From the NCBI GenBank assembly GCA_035541855.1, contig DATKMM010000002.1, positions 1 through 5,413 on the forward strand: 5,413 bases of DNA, read 5' to 3'. Positions 5,385 to 5,413 of this stretch are shown here, piece after piece. This DNA is from JAJXYP01 sp035541855 (lineage in GTDB: Bacteria > Patescibacteriota > Minisyncoccia > UBA6257 > 2-01-FULL-56-20). The notes below the pieces were generated by a model that saw only the letters and a program-made list of their open reading frames with translations, did not search any database and had not been told where the DNA came from. The position numbers were made by a program, and so were the translations under genes. Every line of letters starts with the position of its first letter. Positions within the stretch are counted from its first letter, which is position 1.

Positions 5385-5413
5385 AGTTCATGAAGATCCC
5401 TATCGCCCTTTTA
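5380..5413 (-). other. Possible 3' end of an upstream gene
   Basis: One minus-strand frame is open from the right edge to a TAA at 5382-5380, reading KRAIGIFMNL, and would end 3 bases before the grpE ATG. That is the same spacing as between the membrane protein gene and dnaJ. Another frame ends in TAG at about 5402-5400, and the third begins with TAA at the edge. Ten codons are too few to identify a product; this could be a gene end or plain upstream sequence. Confidence 0.2.

Overview
The window holds a chaperone operon of the DnaK system, read entirely on the minus strand (right to left): grpE, dnaK, an unrecognised multi-pass membrane protein gene, dnaJ, and a GNAT-family N-acetyltransferase gene. 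The base composition is GC-rich, with strongly G/C-ending codons in the genes, while the short gaps in front of several start codons are AT-rich and carry no convincing Shine-Dalgarno sequence. The protein style, the compact layout and the lack of a nearby hrcA or CIRCE element fit a GC-rich member of the Patescibacteria (candidate phyla radiation, Parcubacteria-like). That assignment is an inference from general resemblance; nothing in the window proves it.

Layout from the right edge: about 37 bases lie upstream of grpE, with a TATAAT hexamer almost touching the start codon and possibly the tail of another gene. grpE (175 aa) is followed after 19 AT-only or nearly AT-only bases by dnaK (635 aa). 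The last 50 bases of dnaK overlap, in another frame, the start of a 360-aa protein with about six or seven membrane segments. dnaJ (357 aa, complete type I) starts 3 bases after that protein's stop codon. A 139-aa acetyltransferase starts 21 bases after dnaJ and is the only gene here with a clear Shine-Dalgarno sequence. Two successive hairpins, each followed by a T-run on the minus strand, close the operon.

The leftmost 280 bases or so contain no gene I can support. They hold a strong plus-strand intrinsic terminator (65-87) belonging to something that ends at or beyond the left edge, a weaker second hairpin, and a TATAAT-like sequence on the plus strand. The region therefore looks like the meeting point of two convergent transcription units.

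Functionally, GrpE is the nucleotide exchange factor, DnaK the ATP-driven Hsp70, and DnaJ the J-domain co-chaperone with client-binding zinc fingers. Together they form the full DnaK folding cycle. The novel element is the membrane protein gene placed between dnaK and dnaJ, translationally linked to both; its job is unknown. The acetyltransferase rides at the end of the operon with an unknown substrate.
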